Below, piece after piece: positions 17,361 to 25,355 of a stretch of DNA of 64,000 nt (position 1 is its first letter; each line of letters starts with the position of its first letter). The DNA lies in contig NZ_BMVB01000001.1 in assembly GCF_014650495.1 (NCBI RefSeq), positions 499,347-563,346 on the forward strand, in the 5' to 3' direction. A program made the translations under genes and the position numbers. The DNA comes from Streptomyces cinnamoneus. Lineage in GTDB: Bacteria > Actinomycetota > Actinomycetes > Streptomycetales > Streptomycetaceae. A model generated the notes under the pieces. It saw only the letters and a list, made by a program, of their open reading frames with translations, ran no database searches and was not told the DNA's origin.

Positions 17361-17384
17361 GGGGCCGGCCCACCGGCCGGCCCC
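17361..17384. terminator. Hairpin between convergent genes
   Basis: Perfect 10-bp stem GGGGCCGGCC / GGCCGGCCCC around a CACC tetraloop, placed between the stop of the small helical protein and the stop of the terpene synthase. No T-run; a bidirectional intrinsic-type terminator is the likely role. Confidence 0.6.
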
Positions 17385-17393
17385 TCCGGCCCG

Positions 17394-18467
17394 CTACGCC
17401 TCGGCCAGCCTGCCGCCGGGCAGGGCGTGCTCGGCGGCGTAGCGGGGCGCCTCGCGCATCCAGTCGATGTGCCCGCCCACCCAGGTGTGCAGGCACTCCC
17501 CGAGGGAGAGCGTGGCGTCGTGGGGGCACAGCGGCGTGCCCGGCAACGGCAGCCGGATGGCACGCCGCCCTCCGGGGCCGGGGCCGCCCAGCGCCGGGTC
17601 GTGGCTGCTGAAGGAGAGGGCCTCGCACAGACCGGGCAGCCGCCCCTGCAGGTGGTGGAACTCCGCCGCCCGCCGCACGAACTCGGCGTTGATCTGGTTG
17701 ATGGCCTGCCGCTGGGACAAGCCGTGGTGGTCGCGCAGGATGATGACGGCGTTGTAGGTGTCGCCCACCGCGTCCTCCTTGTCGTGCGAGACCAGGTCGT
17801 TGCCGAGGACCGTCAGGTCGCAGGCCAGCGTCTGCAGCCGGCGGATGTCCGACTGCCGGTAGACCCCGGCGGGCACCTCGAAGCCGTCGGCCACCTCGTA
17901 CATGTCCAGGACCGGGGTCAGGCCGATGGAGGCGCGCCGGATCCGCAGGTAGGAGCCGATCGAGGTGGGGGCGGTGCCGCGGTAGCGGTCGACGGCCTCG
18001 GCGAGATTGGCCCAGAGGTAGTCCATCCAGTGGCCGGCCGCCCGGTGCCGCCACTGCCAGGACATCCGCGCGCTGCTGTCGGCCCACAGGTCGGCGAGCA
18101 TGGCCACCGCCGGCACCGACCGGTCGTGCAGGGCGGACGGTATGTCAGGGTCCAGGACGTCCGCCATGCGCTGGATGAACGGGGCGGCCTGGGAGGGGTT
18201 GTCGAAGAAGAGCTCCTCGACGAGGTTGTCGAAGTAGAAGAAGAAACACATCTGGTCGACGGCCAGGTCGTACCCGCTCCCTCGTGCGTCCGGGAAGGTG
18301 TAGGCGACCAGCTTGCCGGGCTCTGCGGCACGGATCCGCTGCCACCGGACCGGATCGTCGGTCACCCGGTACCGGTCTCCCCAGCGGTGCTCCCGGGCGT
18401 ACGCCCGGCCCGGATCTGGGTTGACCATGTGCGGGAACTCCACCGGAATGATCACATCTTGGGGCAT
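17394..18467 (-). CDS. Class I terpene synthase
   Basis: A 357-residue bacterial class I terpene cyclase. The NSE metal-binding triad is clear (NDLVSHDKE). The first aspartate-rich motif is unusual: the family DDxx(D/E) aligns with YFDNLVEELFFD, i.e. D-N-x-x-E. The C-terminal HIDWMREAPRY matches the conserved W-x-x-x-x-x-R-Y end of these cyclases. It ionises a prenyl diphosphate, probably FPP or GPP, with three Mg2+ ions. The ATG at 18467 has GGAGG six bases upstream and is preferred over the GTG at 18473. An FAD monooxygenase gene lies divergently across a 680-bp region and could oxidise the product. Product unknown. Confidence 0.88.
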   Translation of the reverse strand: MPQDVIIPVEFPHMVNPDPGRAYAREHRWGDRYRVTDDPVRWQRIRAAEPGKLVAYTFPDARGSGYDLAVDQMCFFFYFDNLVEELFFDNPSQAAPFIQRMADVLDPDIPSALHDRSVPAVAMLADLWADSSARMSWQWRHRAAGHWMDYLWANLAEAVDRYRGTAPTSIGSYLRIRRASIGLTPVLDMYEVADGFEVPAGVYRQSDIRRLQTLACDLTVLGNDLVSHDKEDAVGDTYNAVIILRDHHGLSQRQAINQINAEFVRRAAEFHHLQGRLPGLCEALSFSSHDPALGGPGPGGRRAIRLPLPGTPLCPHDATLSLGECLHTWVGGHIDWMREAPRYAAEHALPGGRLAEA

Positions 18468-19150
18468 GGCCACCTCCTGGGCCCTCGGCCCTGCTGGTGG
18501 GAGTCACGGCAACGCTGCAACGCATGGCATTCCCCTCCCGGTGATCGTGACGGAGCGCTGTCACAACGAGCCGTGCACCGGCGGGGCGGCAACGGGTGCA
18601 TTCGGCGATGAACGGGCTGCCCGGCCGGAGCGTTCAGCTGCGCCGGGCGGCGGCGCGGGGCGGGCGCGTGACACAGGGCGGGACCAGCGCGCCGGGCTCC
18701 CGGGCACCCGGACCTGAGGACCAGCCACCGGCCCGGGCCCGGAACCATCTCGATCCGGTGCCGTGTGCACCTGACTGGATCACAGTTCTCCGCTCCCCCT
18801 GGACACCGTGCCCGCACGTCCCGGCGCGCAGACGGACCTGGTCCGCCCCGCCTCCGGTCTTGGCACAGTGCCTGCCCGTTCCATCGCACAACTAAAGCCA
18901 TCCCCGTACTGCCGAAGGTGTATTGGAGTGCACGGCGCATTCATAATCGGCTGCATAGTCTCCTGCCCTAGTCCACGCGCCCCTCAGCGCTCGGGCCAGG
19001 GAGTTCCTTCCGGCCGGTTTCACGCCCGGCCGGAGGCACCGGACCGGATGACCGGTACCGTGATCACGGCCTCGGGGGAGTGGCGCCGCGGTACGCCCGT
19101 TCGGGACCGTGCGGTAACGGGGCGAAGCGGCCGGGAAGATGAGGGTGGAC
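18468..19150. other. Long divergent intergenic region between terpene synthase and FAD monooxygenase
   Basis: About 680 bp without a convincing gene; open frames here are short and basic/proline-rich. It holds an imperfect symmetrical element GTGAC-N8-GTCAC (18547-18564) some 80 bp upstream of the terpene synthase start, a 12-bp perfect palindrome CCGTGATCACGG (19058-19069) about 80 bp upstream of the monooxygenase start, and an 8-bp stem TCCGGCCG/CGGCCGGA (19009-19034). An AT-richer patch at 18885-18965 may contain promoters. Both palindromic elements share a GTGATC core, which may be a common operator. Confidence 0.5.
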
Positions 19151-20587
19151 ATGACGAACACAGATGCGCACGATCCGCAGCGGACGACCGGCGGCGACGA
19201 TCACCGCCCCGCGCGCCGCGTCGTCGTCATCGGGGGGAGCCTGGCCGGTCTGCTGGCCGCACAGGCGCTCGCCGGGCACGCCGGCACCGTGACCGTCGTC
19301 GAGCGCGACCGCTACCCCGACGGGCCCGGCCACCGCTCGGGCGTGCCCCAGGACCGGCACACCCATGTGCTGCTGGAGAGCGGTCAGCAGGCGATGGAGA
19401 CGCTGCTGCCCGGCATCCTCGACGAGATGCGCGAGCACGGCGCACGCCGCGTGGGCACGCCCGGCGACATCTGCCAGTGGCAGAACGGCCGTTGGTTCCG
19501 CCGCACCCCCGCCACCACGCACTTCCTCAGCGCCTCGCGCGGCCTGACCGACTGGGTGGTGCGCCGCCGCGTGCTGGCCGGCTCCCGCATCGAGACCGTG
19601 CAGGGCGCGGAGGTGACCGGGCTCGTGGGCGACGCCCGCCGGGTGCGGGGCGTCCGGCTGCGCGAACGCGGCGCCGCGGCCGGCCGGCAGGAGGAGCGGG
19701 TCCTGGAGGCCGATCTGGTCGTGGACGCCTCGGGCCGCTCCTCCCGCGCCCCGGCGTGGCTGGCCGCGATCGGCGCCGAGGCGCCCCACGAGGAGCGGCT
19801 GGAGACCGGCCTCGCCTACTCCACGCGCTTCTACCGCGCCGCCGCCGGCGTCGCGGACGGCGCCGCCCTGGGCGTGTACATCGTCCCCAACCCCGACCAG
19901 CCGCTCGGCGGGCTCCTGCTGCCCCTGGAGGACGACCGGTGGATCGTCACCCTCTCCGGTCTGCGCGGCTCGGAACCGCCCACCGACGAGGCCGGGTTCC
20001 TCGACTTCACCGCCCGGCTCCCGCACCCGCTGCTCCACGACTGGCTGCGCAAGGCCGAGCCGGTCTCGGCCGCCCACGGCTTCCGGGGGACCGCCAACGT
20101 GCGGCGCCGCTACGACCGGCCGGGCCGCCGCCCGGCGGGGTTCCTCGCCACCGGTGAGGCGCTGTGCGCCTTCAACCCCATCTACGGGCAGGGCATGTCC
20201 GTCGCGGCGCTGAGCGCCGTCGCCCTGCAGGACGCGCTCGCCGACCCCCGCCGCACGCCCACCACGCACCGCGTGCAGCAGGCCCTGAGCGCGGCCGCCC
20301 GGCAGGCATGGGACATCTCGGCGGGAGCCGACAAGAACATGCCCGGCGCGACCGGCAACGTCCTGCGGCCCCGTGCCGTCGACCGGCCCGCGGACTGGTA
20401 CATGAAGCGTCTCCAGGAGCGTGCCTGCGGGAACCCGGAGGTCGGCGCGGTCTTCCGCGACGTGCTGTCACTGATCGCGCCGGCGAGCGCCCTCTTCGCC
20501 CCCGCCGTGGCCCGGGCCGTCCTCTTCGGGCCCGAGCCCGAGGCGCCCGTCGAGCCGCCGCTGCAGCAGGAGACCCCGGCCGCGTAG
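19151..20587 (+). CDS. FAD-dependent monooxygenase (squalene-epoxidase/geranylgeranyl-reductase-like)
   Basis: A 478-residue flavoprotein. The dinucleotide-binding motif VVVIGGSLAGLLAAQALAGH lies at residues ~23-42 followed by the acidic end of the second strand (VERD). VVDASGRSSRAP is the DG-type motif, and GEALCAFNPIYGQGMSVAA is the GD-like motif that contacts the FAD ribityl chain. The overall plan is that of group A FAD monooxygenases and squalene-epoxidase relatives, which need NAD(P)H and O2. The start at ATG 19151 has GAGGG five bases upstream; the ATG at 19139 is also possible. It may tailor the terpene made by the divergent synthase (inference). The stop lies in a terminator loop. 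Confidence 0.85.
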   Translation: MTNTDAHDPQRTTGGDDHRPARRVVVIGGSLAGLLAAQALAGHAGTVTVVERDRYPDGPGHRSGVPQDRHTHVLLESGQQAMETLLPGILDEMREHGARRVGTPGDICQWQNGRWFRRTPATTHFLSASRGLTDWVVRRRVLAGSRIETVQGAEVTGLVGDARRVRGVRLRERGAAAGRQEERVLEADLVVDASGRSSRAPAWLAAIGAEAPHEERLETGLAYSTRFYRAAAGVADGAALGVYIVPNPDQPLGGLLLPLEDDRWIVTLSGLRGSEPPTDEAGFLDFTARLPHPLLHDWLRKAEPVSAAHGFRGTANVRRRYDRPGRRPAGFLATGEALCAFNPIYGQGMSVAALSAVALQDALADPRRTPTTHRVQQALSAAARQAWDISAGADKNMPGATGNVLRPRAVDRPADWYMKRLQERACGNPEVGAVFRDVLSLIAPASALFAPAVARAVLFGPEPEAPVEPPLQQETPAA

Positions 20588-20597
20588 GCGGCCGGGG
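20574..20597 (+). terminator. Hairpin overlapping the monooxygenase stop codon
   Basis: Perfect 10-bp stem CCCCGGCCGC / GCGGCCGGGG with loop GTAG, so the TAG stop codon of the FAD monooxygenase sits inside the loop. It lies between convergent genes and is probably an intrinsic terminator. Confidence 0.6.
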
Positions 20598-20624
20598 CCG
20601 GTCTTCGTGTCGCTCCGTGTCCGG

Positions 20625-21125
20625 TCAGTGCATCCAGATGGTGGTCCGGGCGACCACCCGGGCCTTCTTGGGCTGGTCCGGGTTGCCGTACCGGACCTCC
20701 ACCCGGGGGTGGGAGTTCAGGAAGTCGAGGTCGGCTATGACCACCTGGTGCGGGTCCTTCACGGTGCGGGTGGCGATGTCGGTGTCGAGCATCCAGCCGA
20801 ACTCGCCCGTGGCCGGGGCGTAGACGAAGAACGTCCCGCCCTTGTACGTCCGCGAGACCCGCTCGTCGTCGAGCACCAGGGCCCAGAAGGCCACCGGGTG
20901 GCCCGCCGGGTACATGAGCCGCTTCTCGGCCTTGAGGCCCTCCAGGTCGATGTGCCGGAAGGGGTTCTCGTCGGCGGCGGTGGCACCGGCCGTACCGGCG
21001 GCCGGTGCCACCGCCTGGGCCGGTGCCGTGCGGGTGGCGGCTTGCGCGCCCTGGGCAGCCGTCAGGGCCAGCGTCGCGGCGGCAAGGGCCAGGCTGACGG
21101 TGCGGAACGCGGTACGAGCAGACAT
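20625..21125 (-). CDS. Secreted protein of unknown function
   Basis: A 166-residue exported protein: Sec signal peptide in residues 1-29 (core LALAAATLALTAA, end AQAA), then an Ala/Thr/Pro-rich linker to about residue 50, then a ~115-residue compact domain beginning with FRHIDLEGLKAEKRLMYPAG and containing YKGGTFFVYAPATGEFGWML and the C-terminal DQPKKARVVARTTIWMH. No cysteines occur in the mature part and no known catalytic motif is visible. I do not recognise the family. It shares strand with the DUF4185 gene 165 bp upstream. Confidence 0.7.
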   Translation of the reverse strand: MSARTAFRTVSLALAAATLALTAAQGAQAATRTAPAQAVAPAAGTAGATAADENPFRHIDLEGLKAEKRLMYPAGHPVAFWALVLDDERVSRTYKGGTFFVYAPATGEFGWMLDTDIATRTVKDPHQVVIADLDFLNSHPRVEVRYGNPDQPKKARVVARTTIWMH

Positions 21126-21289
21126 CGGTCTCCGTCTCCAGTTCACGGGGGTGTGCGACAGGGGCGCACGGCACGGGTGTGATCGCGCGGCTACGCCACG
21201 TGATCTTGGCGTGGGTGGCCGCTCCCCGCAATGCGGCGCGGGGGAAACCGGCCACCCGCCGACGCCGCCGCCCACCCGCCGCGCGCAGG

Positions 21290-22501
21290 TCAGAACGCGG
21301 TCACCAGGCGGAGGAAACGGGGCCGGTAGATGCCGGCCCGGCGGATCACGTCGTCGGGGACGAGGCTGTTGACGTTGTAGGAGATGACCAGTTCTTCCCG
21401 GTGTTCTCCCCGGTGCTCTTCCCGTCGTGCCAGCTCCGGGTGCTCGTGGGGGTTGTAGGCGAAGACGTGGGGATTGCGGTACGTGCCGTGCGGGCCGGCC
21501 TCCGGCGCCGTGTACACCGTCCGGGGCCGGGTGAACGGCCCGTACGGGGTGCGGGCCCAGGCGAGCTGCAGCTCCGCGCTGAACGGCCGGTCCGCGCGCT
21601 GGGTGAGCAGCGCGTACCACCGGCCGTGGCGGACCACGCTGAGCTCGTCCGAGGCCCGCAGCGCCGCCCCGCCCGGGCCGGCCAGCCGGGCCGAGCGCGC
21701 CTCGTCCGGCGACCAGGTGCCGCCCGCGGTCCAGAACCGCCAGGGCTGCCGCAGGTCGGTCCCGGCGACCCGGGCGAGGTGGAGGAACTGCCCGCCGGAC
21801 GGGGCCGGTTCGGTGCCGTAGACGTAGGTCCAGTGCCGTCCCCGCTCCAGCCAGGCGCCCCACGCCGTGCGGGTCGCCGACGGCAGCGGTGTGAGCGTGA
21901 GCGGCCGCGCGAGCCGGCCCGGGCCGAACCTGGCCAGGACGTTGCCGCGCCAGGCCACGTCCAGGGGCCCGGTGCCGGTCCGCGCGTAACGGGCGTAGAC
22001 GACCGCCACGCCGCGGCCGTCGGGGACGCCGGCCCGGGCCCAGTACCAGGGCTCGTCCTCCGGGCCGCGGACGAGCGAGTCGGGCCGGCCGGACCGGTCG
22101 TGCCCGGTGACGGTGTGCGGGCCGTCGGCCCGCCACAGCACGAAGCTGTTGTGGACGAACGGGGTGGTGCCCCCGTCGCCGGTGACGGGGGAGCGGGAGC
22201 CGTCGGGCAGCAGGGTGCCGAGGAACGTGTCCGAGAAGATCCACAGTTCCCCGGCCCGCGTCGGCACCGAGTACGCACTGTCCCCGCCGGTCCAGTGCCC
22301 CCGTGGCCCCGCGCGTCCGGCGTACGCCCCGAACGCCGCGTCGAGGGAAGCAGCGCGGCGCACGTCCACGACGCGGGGCGGCGCTCCGGCCGCCGGGGCC
22401 GCCGCCCCGGGCGACACGAACGCGCACATCGCGGCCAGCGCCGGTACCGGCCACGCCCAACGTGCCCGGTACCGGCGTCGCGACGACGGACGGCTCCTCA
22501 T
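21290..22501 (-). CDS. Exported DUF4185-like protein
   Basis: 403 residues. A basic N-terminus (MRSRPSSRRRYRAR) and a hydrophobic core to about residue 38 form a signal peptide. The mature part resembles DUF4185, a five-bladed beta-propeller domain related to glycoside hydrolases: W-T-G-G-D-S-A-Y-S-V near the start, LWIFSDTFLG (the D-T-F-x-G element), HNSFVLW, then repeated blades with G-x-W-Y-x-L. DUF4185 proteins are exported and thought to act on cell-wall or extracellular glycans; no substrate is established here. A small imperfect repeat (EEHRG/EHREE) occurs near the C-terminus. The 45-residue peptide gene lies 37 bp upstream on the same strand. Confidence 0.75.
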   Translation of the reverse strand: MRSRPSSRRRYRARWAWPVPALAAMCAFVSPGAAAPAAGAPPRVVDVRRAASLDAAFGAYAGRAGPRGHWTGGDSAYSVPTRAGELWIFSDTFLGTLLPDGSRSPVTGDGGTTPFVHNSFVLWRADGPHTVTGHDRSGRPDSLVRGPEDEPWYWARAGVPDGRGVAVVYARYARTGTGPLDVAWRGNVLARFGPGRLARPLTLTPLPSATRTAWGAWLERGRHWTYVYGTEPAPSGGQFLHLARVAGTDLRQPWRFWTAGGTWSPDEARSARLAGPGGAALRASDELSVVRHGRWYALLTQRADRPFSAELQLAWARTPYGPFTRPRTVYTAPEAGPHGTYRNPHVFAYNPHEHPELARREEHRGEHREELVISYNVNSLVPDDVIRRAGIYRPRFLRLVTAF

Positions 22502-22538
22502 GCACCCCCCAACGAGCCGCCCGGGGTGTCGGTTGCCC

Positions 22539-22676
22539 TCAACAGCACACGATGACCCCACCCGGCGGAGGGGACGCATCCGAAGCGGCGGCGGGAGCGG
22601 CGGCGACGCACGACGCCAGGACGATACCGGCGGCGGCGACCGCCCAGCGGGAACGCAGGCAGGACAGCACAGACAT
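22539..22676 (-). CDS. 45-residue secreted peptide
   Basis: A very short gene not usually called. ATG at 22676, with GGAGAAG about 9 bases upstream, opens a 45-codon frame. The product has a basic start (MSVLSCLRSR), a hydrophobic core (WAVAAAGIVLASCVAAA) and a probable signal-peptidase site at AAAPAAA/S, leaving a mature peptide of only ~13 residues ending in VIVCC. The stop is 37 bp before the DUF4185 start, so the two may be co-expressed. The twin cysteines suggest a disulfide or cross-linked peptide. Translation is not proven. Confidence 0.5.
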   Translation of the reverse strand: MSVLSCLRSRWAVAAAGIVLASCVAAAPAAASDASPPPGGVIVCC

Positions 22677-22861
22677 GGCGATCTTCTCCGTGAGGTGTGA
22701 GGCGGCCGGCGAGGGCCGCGCGTGACGCCGGCGGACCCGGCCCCCGTGGGCCTCTCTCGTCCGGCGTCCTCACTCTAGGTTCCGGCCCGCCAGGCCCACA
22801 TCAGGGCAGACCCTGAGGCGCCGCACACCGCAGCCGGCACCGGCACCGGCGGGCGACGCCC

Positions 22862-23506
22862 TCACCCCTGGAGGTGCATCAGCACGGCCAGGACGCGCCG
22901 GTGGTCCGTCAGGCTGGGTTCCAGCCCCAGCTTGGTGAAGATGTTCCGCACGTGCGTCTCGACCGTCTTGCCGCCCACGACCAGCCGCTGCGCGATCGCC
23001 TCGTTGGAACGCCCCTCCGCCATCAGTGCCAGGACGTCCCGCTCCCGCTGGGTGAGCTCCTCCAGCGTGCTCTCCGCGCGCCGCCGGCGGAGCAGGCGCG
23101 CGACGACCTCGGGGTCGATGACCGACTCCCCGGCGCCCACGCGCTTGACGGCGTCGGACAGTTCGTAGACGTCCGCGATCCGGTCCTTGAGCAGATACCC
23201 GAAGCCCCTCGGATCGCGCGACATCACCCGCACGGCGCTGCCGGTCTCCACGTACTGGGACAGCAGCAGCACGCCCATACCGGGGTGCCGCTCCCGGATC
23301 GTGCACGCCGCCCGCACCCCCTCGTCGGTGTGCGTCGGGGGCAGCCGGATGTCGATCAGGGCCACGTCGGGGCGCACCTCGTCCACCAGCCGGAGCAGTT
23401 CGTCCGCGTCCTCGCTCTGGCCGGCCACGGTGAAGCCCTCCTCGGCCAGCAGCCGCACCAGCCCCTCCCGCAGGAGCACCGAGTCCTCGGTCACCGTCAC
23501 GCGCAC
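22862..23506 (-). CDS. NarL/LuxR-family response regulator
   Basis: 214 residues. The receiver domain opens with VRVTVTEDSVLLREGL (acidic pocket E-D), has the phosphoacceptor in DVALIDIRLP and the conserved lysine in YLLKDRI. The C-terminal LuxR-type HTH contains LTQRERDVLALMAEGRSNEA and the recognition helix KTVETHVRNIFTKL. The GTG at 23506 was chosen because it restores the usual M-R-V start and has a GGAG upstream; it overlaps the kinase gene end by 10 bp. With the upstream kinase it forms a two-component system; the signal and targets are unknown. Confidence 0.92.
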   Translation of the reverse strand: MRVTVTEDSVLLREGLVRLLAEEGFTVAGQSEDADELLRLVDEVRPDVALIDIRLPPTHTDEGVRAACTIRERHPGMGVLLLSQYVETGSAVRVMSRDPRGFGYLLKDRIADVYELSDAVKRVGAGESVIDPEVVARLLRRRRAESTLEELTQRERDVLALMAEGRSNEAIAQRLVVGGKTVETHVRNIFTKLGLEPSLTDHRRVLAVLMHLQG

Positions 23507-25329
23507 GGCAGCTCCACCCGTACGCGCGTCCCGCCGCCGACGGGGCTGGTCACGCGCAGCGCACCCCCGAGGGCCGCCAGCCGGTCGGCCAGCCCGCGCA
23601 GTCCGGTGCCGCGCGCCGGGTCGGCGCCTCCCACCCCGTCGTCGGCCACCTCGACGACCAGCCATCCGTCGTCGTGCCGTGCCGAGACCCGTACGGCCCC
23701 CGCCCGCGCGTACTTCGCCGCGTTCGTCAGCGCCTCGCACACGGCGAAGTACGCGGTCGACTCCGTCAGCGGCGCGTACCGGCGGGGCTCGACGGACACC
23801 ACGACCGGCACCTCCGCCTGCTCCGCCAGCGCGGTGACCGCCGGGCCGAGGCCCTCGCGGGTGAGGACGGCGGGATGGATGCCGCGGGCGATGCCCCGCA
23901 GGTCCTCCAGCGCCATCCGCAACGTCCGGTCGGTCTCCGCCACGGCGTTGCGCAGCCGCGCGTCCGAGGAGTCGGACAGCCCGGCATCCAGGCGCCGCAG
24001 CGCCATCAGGGCGAACACCAGCCGCGTCTGTGCCCCGTCGTGCAGGTCCCGCTCCAGCTGCTGGCGCTCGCGGTCGGCGGCCTCCAGGATGCGGGAGTTG
24101 ACCGCCCGGCTCTCCCGCACCCGCATCGCGGCCTCCGAGCGCAGCCAGGTGTTCTCCAGGCACAGGCGCACCGAGGCGCCGACCGCGGCCAGCAGTTCCC
24201 GGTCGTCGTCGAACGTCGCGTCGTGGACGAGGATCGCCGACGGGCTGCCGGGGCTGCCGACCGGTGTGACGCTCAGGCCCGCGCCGGGCCGGGTGTGCCG
24301 CAGCGGCCTGCCGTCCGGGTCGAGGTAGGCGCGCGCCTCGTCCGCCCACAGCCCCAGCCGCAGGGACGGATCGCCCAGCAGCCGCCCCAGGACGTCCTGC
24401 AGGCGGCGCGGCGTCGGGTCGGCACCGACCTCGATCACCACGTTGCCCACAGCGGACCGCCTCAGCCGCATGCGCAGCAGTCCCACCAGGAAGGCGAGGG
24501 GCACCGCGATCTCGCTGAGGTCCGACAGCAGGGCGACGGCCTCCTCGCCCGGCCCCAGCAGACCGGGGGCCAGCACGTAGAACACCTCCCAGCCCACCAG
24601 CGACGAGGCGACGACGACGGAGATCCACGCCGGCATGAGCGCCCTGCGGCGCGCCCGGCAACTCGCCCGCCAGCTGCGGATCAGGGCCACGACCGTGACC
24701 ACCGTGAGCCCCGCCCCCACCCACCGGTACACCAGGTCGATCGCCTCGAACAGGGCCGGGTCGCGGTGGACCAGGAAGGCGTTCGGGCCGCACGCGCCGC
24801 ACGTGAGGTAGGTGGCCGAGCCGTCGAGGGAGGGATCGTAGGTGAGCACCCTCAGCAGACCGCCCACGGCCACCAGGACGTAGCTGCTCACCACGACGCG
24901 CCGGGTGAGCGGCGTGGTGAGCCGGCCGTCGGGGAAGGCGAGGAACAGATGCGCCAGCACGGCCAGGTTGAGCGCCTCACCCCACGCCCCCACGGCGAAG
25001 AGCACCGGCACGCTGGTGCCCTGCAGGTTGCCGAGAAACCACGTCAGCCCCTCGGCCACCATCAGCTGCCCCGTGCGGTTGGCCGGCCGCCGCCACCGGG
25101 CGACCAGACCCGCGCCCGCGAAGGCCCACCCCACCGTCACGTCCCGCACCACGTCCGGCCCGGAGGCACCCGCCCGGGCGTAGGCCCAGCCCCCGGCGAT
25201 CCCGGCCGCCAGCGCCACCACGCCCGCGAGCAGCAGCCAGAGCCCACCGCCCTCCCGGGCACGACCGTGCCCACCCGCGCTCCGCACTCCGCCCGGCACC
25301 CTTTCCCGCACCCCTGTCCGCTCCGACAC
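23497..25329 (-). CDS. Membrane sensor histidine kinase (HisKA_3 type)
   Basis: 610 residues. About eight hydrophobic segments fill residues ~30-300 and form a 7TM-like membrane sensor. A GAF-like stretch with little conservation follows (~300-400), then a coiled helix and the dimerisation/phosphoacceptor motif ERDLHDGAQTRLVFALMALR with the histidine near residue 430. The HATPase_c domain has N-box CEALTNAAKYA and G-box VADDGVGGADPARGTGLRGL. It phosphorylates the response regulator encoded immediately downstream, with which it overlaps. GTG start; the exact N-terminus is uncertain. Confidence 0.92.
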   Translation of the reverse strand: MSERTGVRERVPGGVRSAGGHGRAREGGGLWLLLAGVVALAAGIAGGWAYARAGASGPDVVRDVTVGWAFAGAGLVARWRRPANRTGQLMVAEGLTWFLGNLQGTSVPVLFAVGAWGEALNLAVLAHLFLAFPDGRLTTPLTRRVVVSSYVLVAVGGLLRVLTYDPSLDGSATYLTCGACGPNAFLVHRDPALFEAIDLVYRWVGAGLTVVTVVALIRSWRASCRARRRALMPAWISVVVASSLVGWEVFYVLAPGLLGPGEEAVALLSDLSEIAVPLAFLVGLLRMRLRRSAVGNVVIEVGADPTPRRLQDVLGRLLGDPSLRLGLWADEARAYLDPDGRPLRHTRPGAGLSVTPVGSPGSPSAILVHDATFDDDRELLAAVGASVRLCLENTWLRSEAAMRVRESRAVNSRILEAADRERQQLERDLHDGAQTRLVFALMALRRLDAGLSDSSDARLRNAVAETDRTLRMALEDLRGIARGIHPAVLTREGLGPAVTALAEQAEVPVVVSVEPRRYAPLTESTAYFAVCEALTNAAKYARAGAVRVSARHDDGWLVVEVADDGVGGADPARGTGLRGLADRLAALGGALRVTSPVGGGTRVRVELPCA

Positions 25330-25355
25330 CCCAGGCCCCGCACCCCGCCCCTGGC

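Noticed and set aside
18541..18564. CRP-type site near the terpene synthase
   Set aside because: Half-sites GTGA/TCAC are 10 bases apart rather than the usual 6; kept only as a possible other operator.
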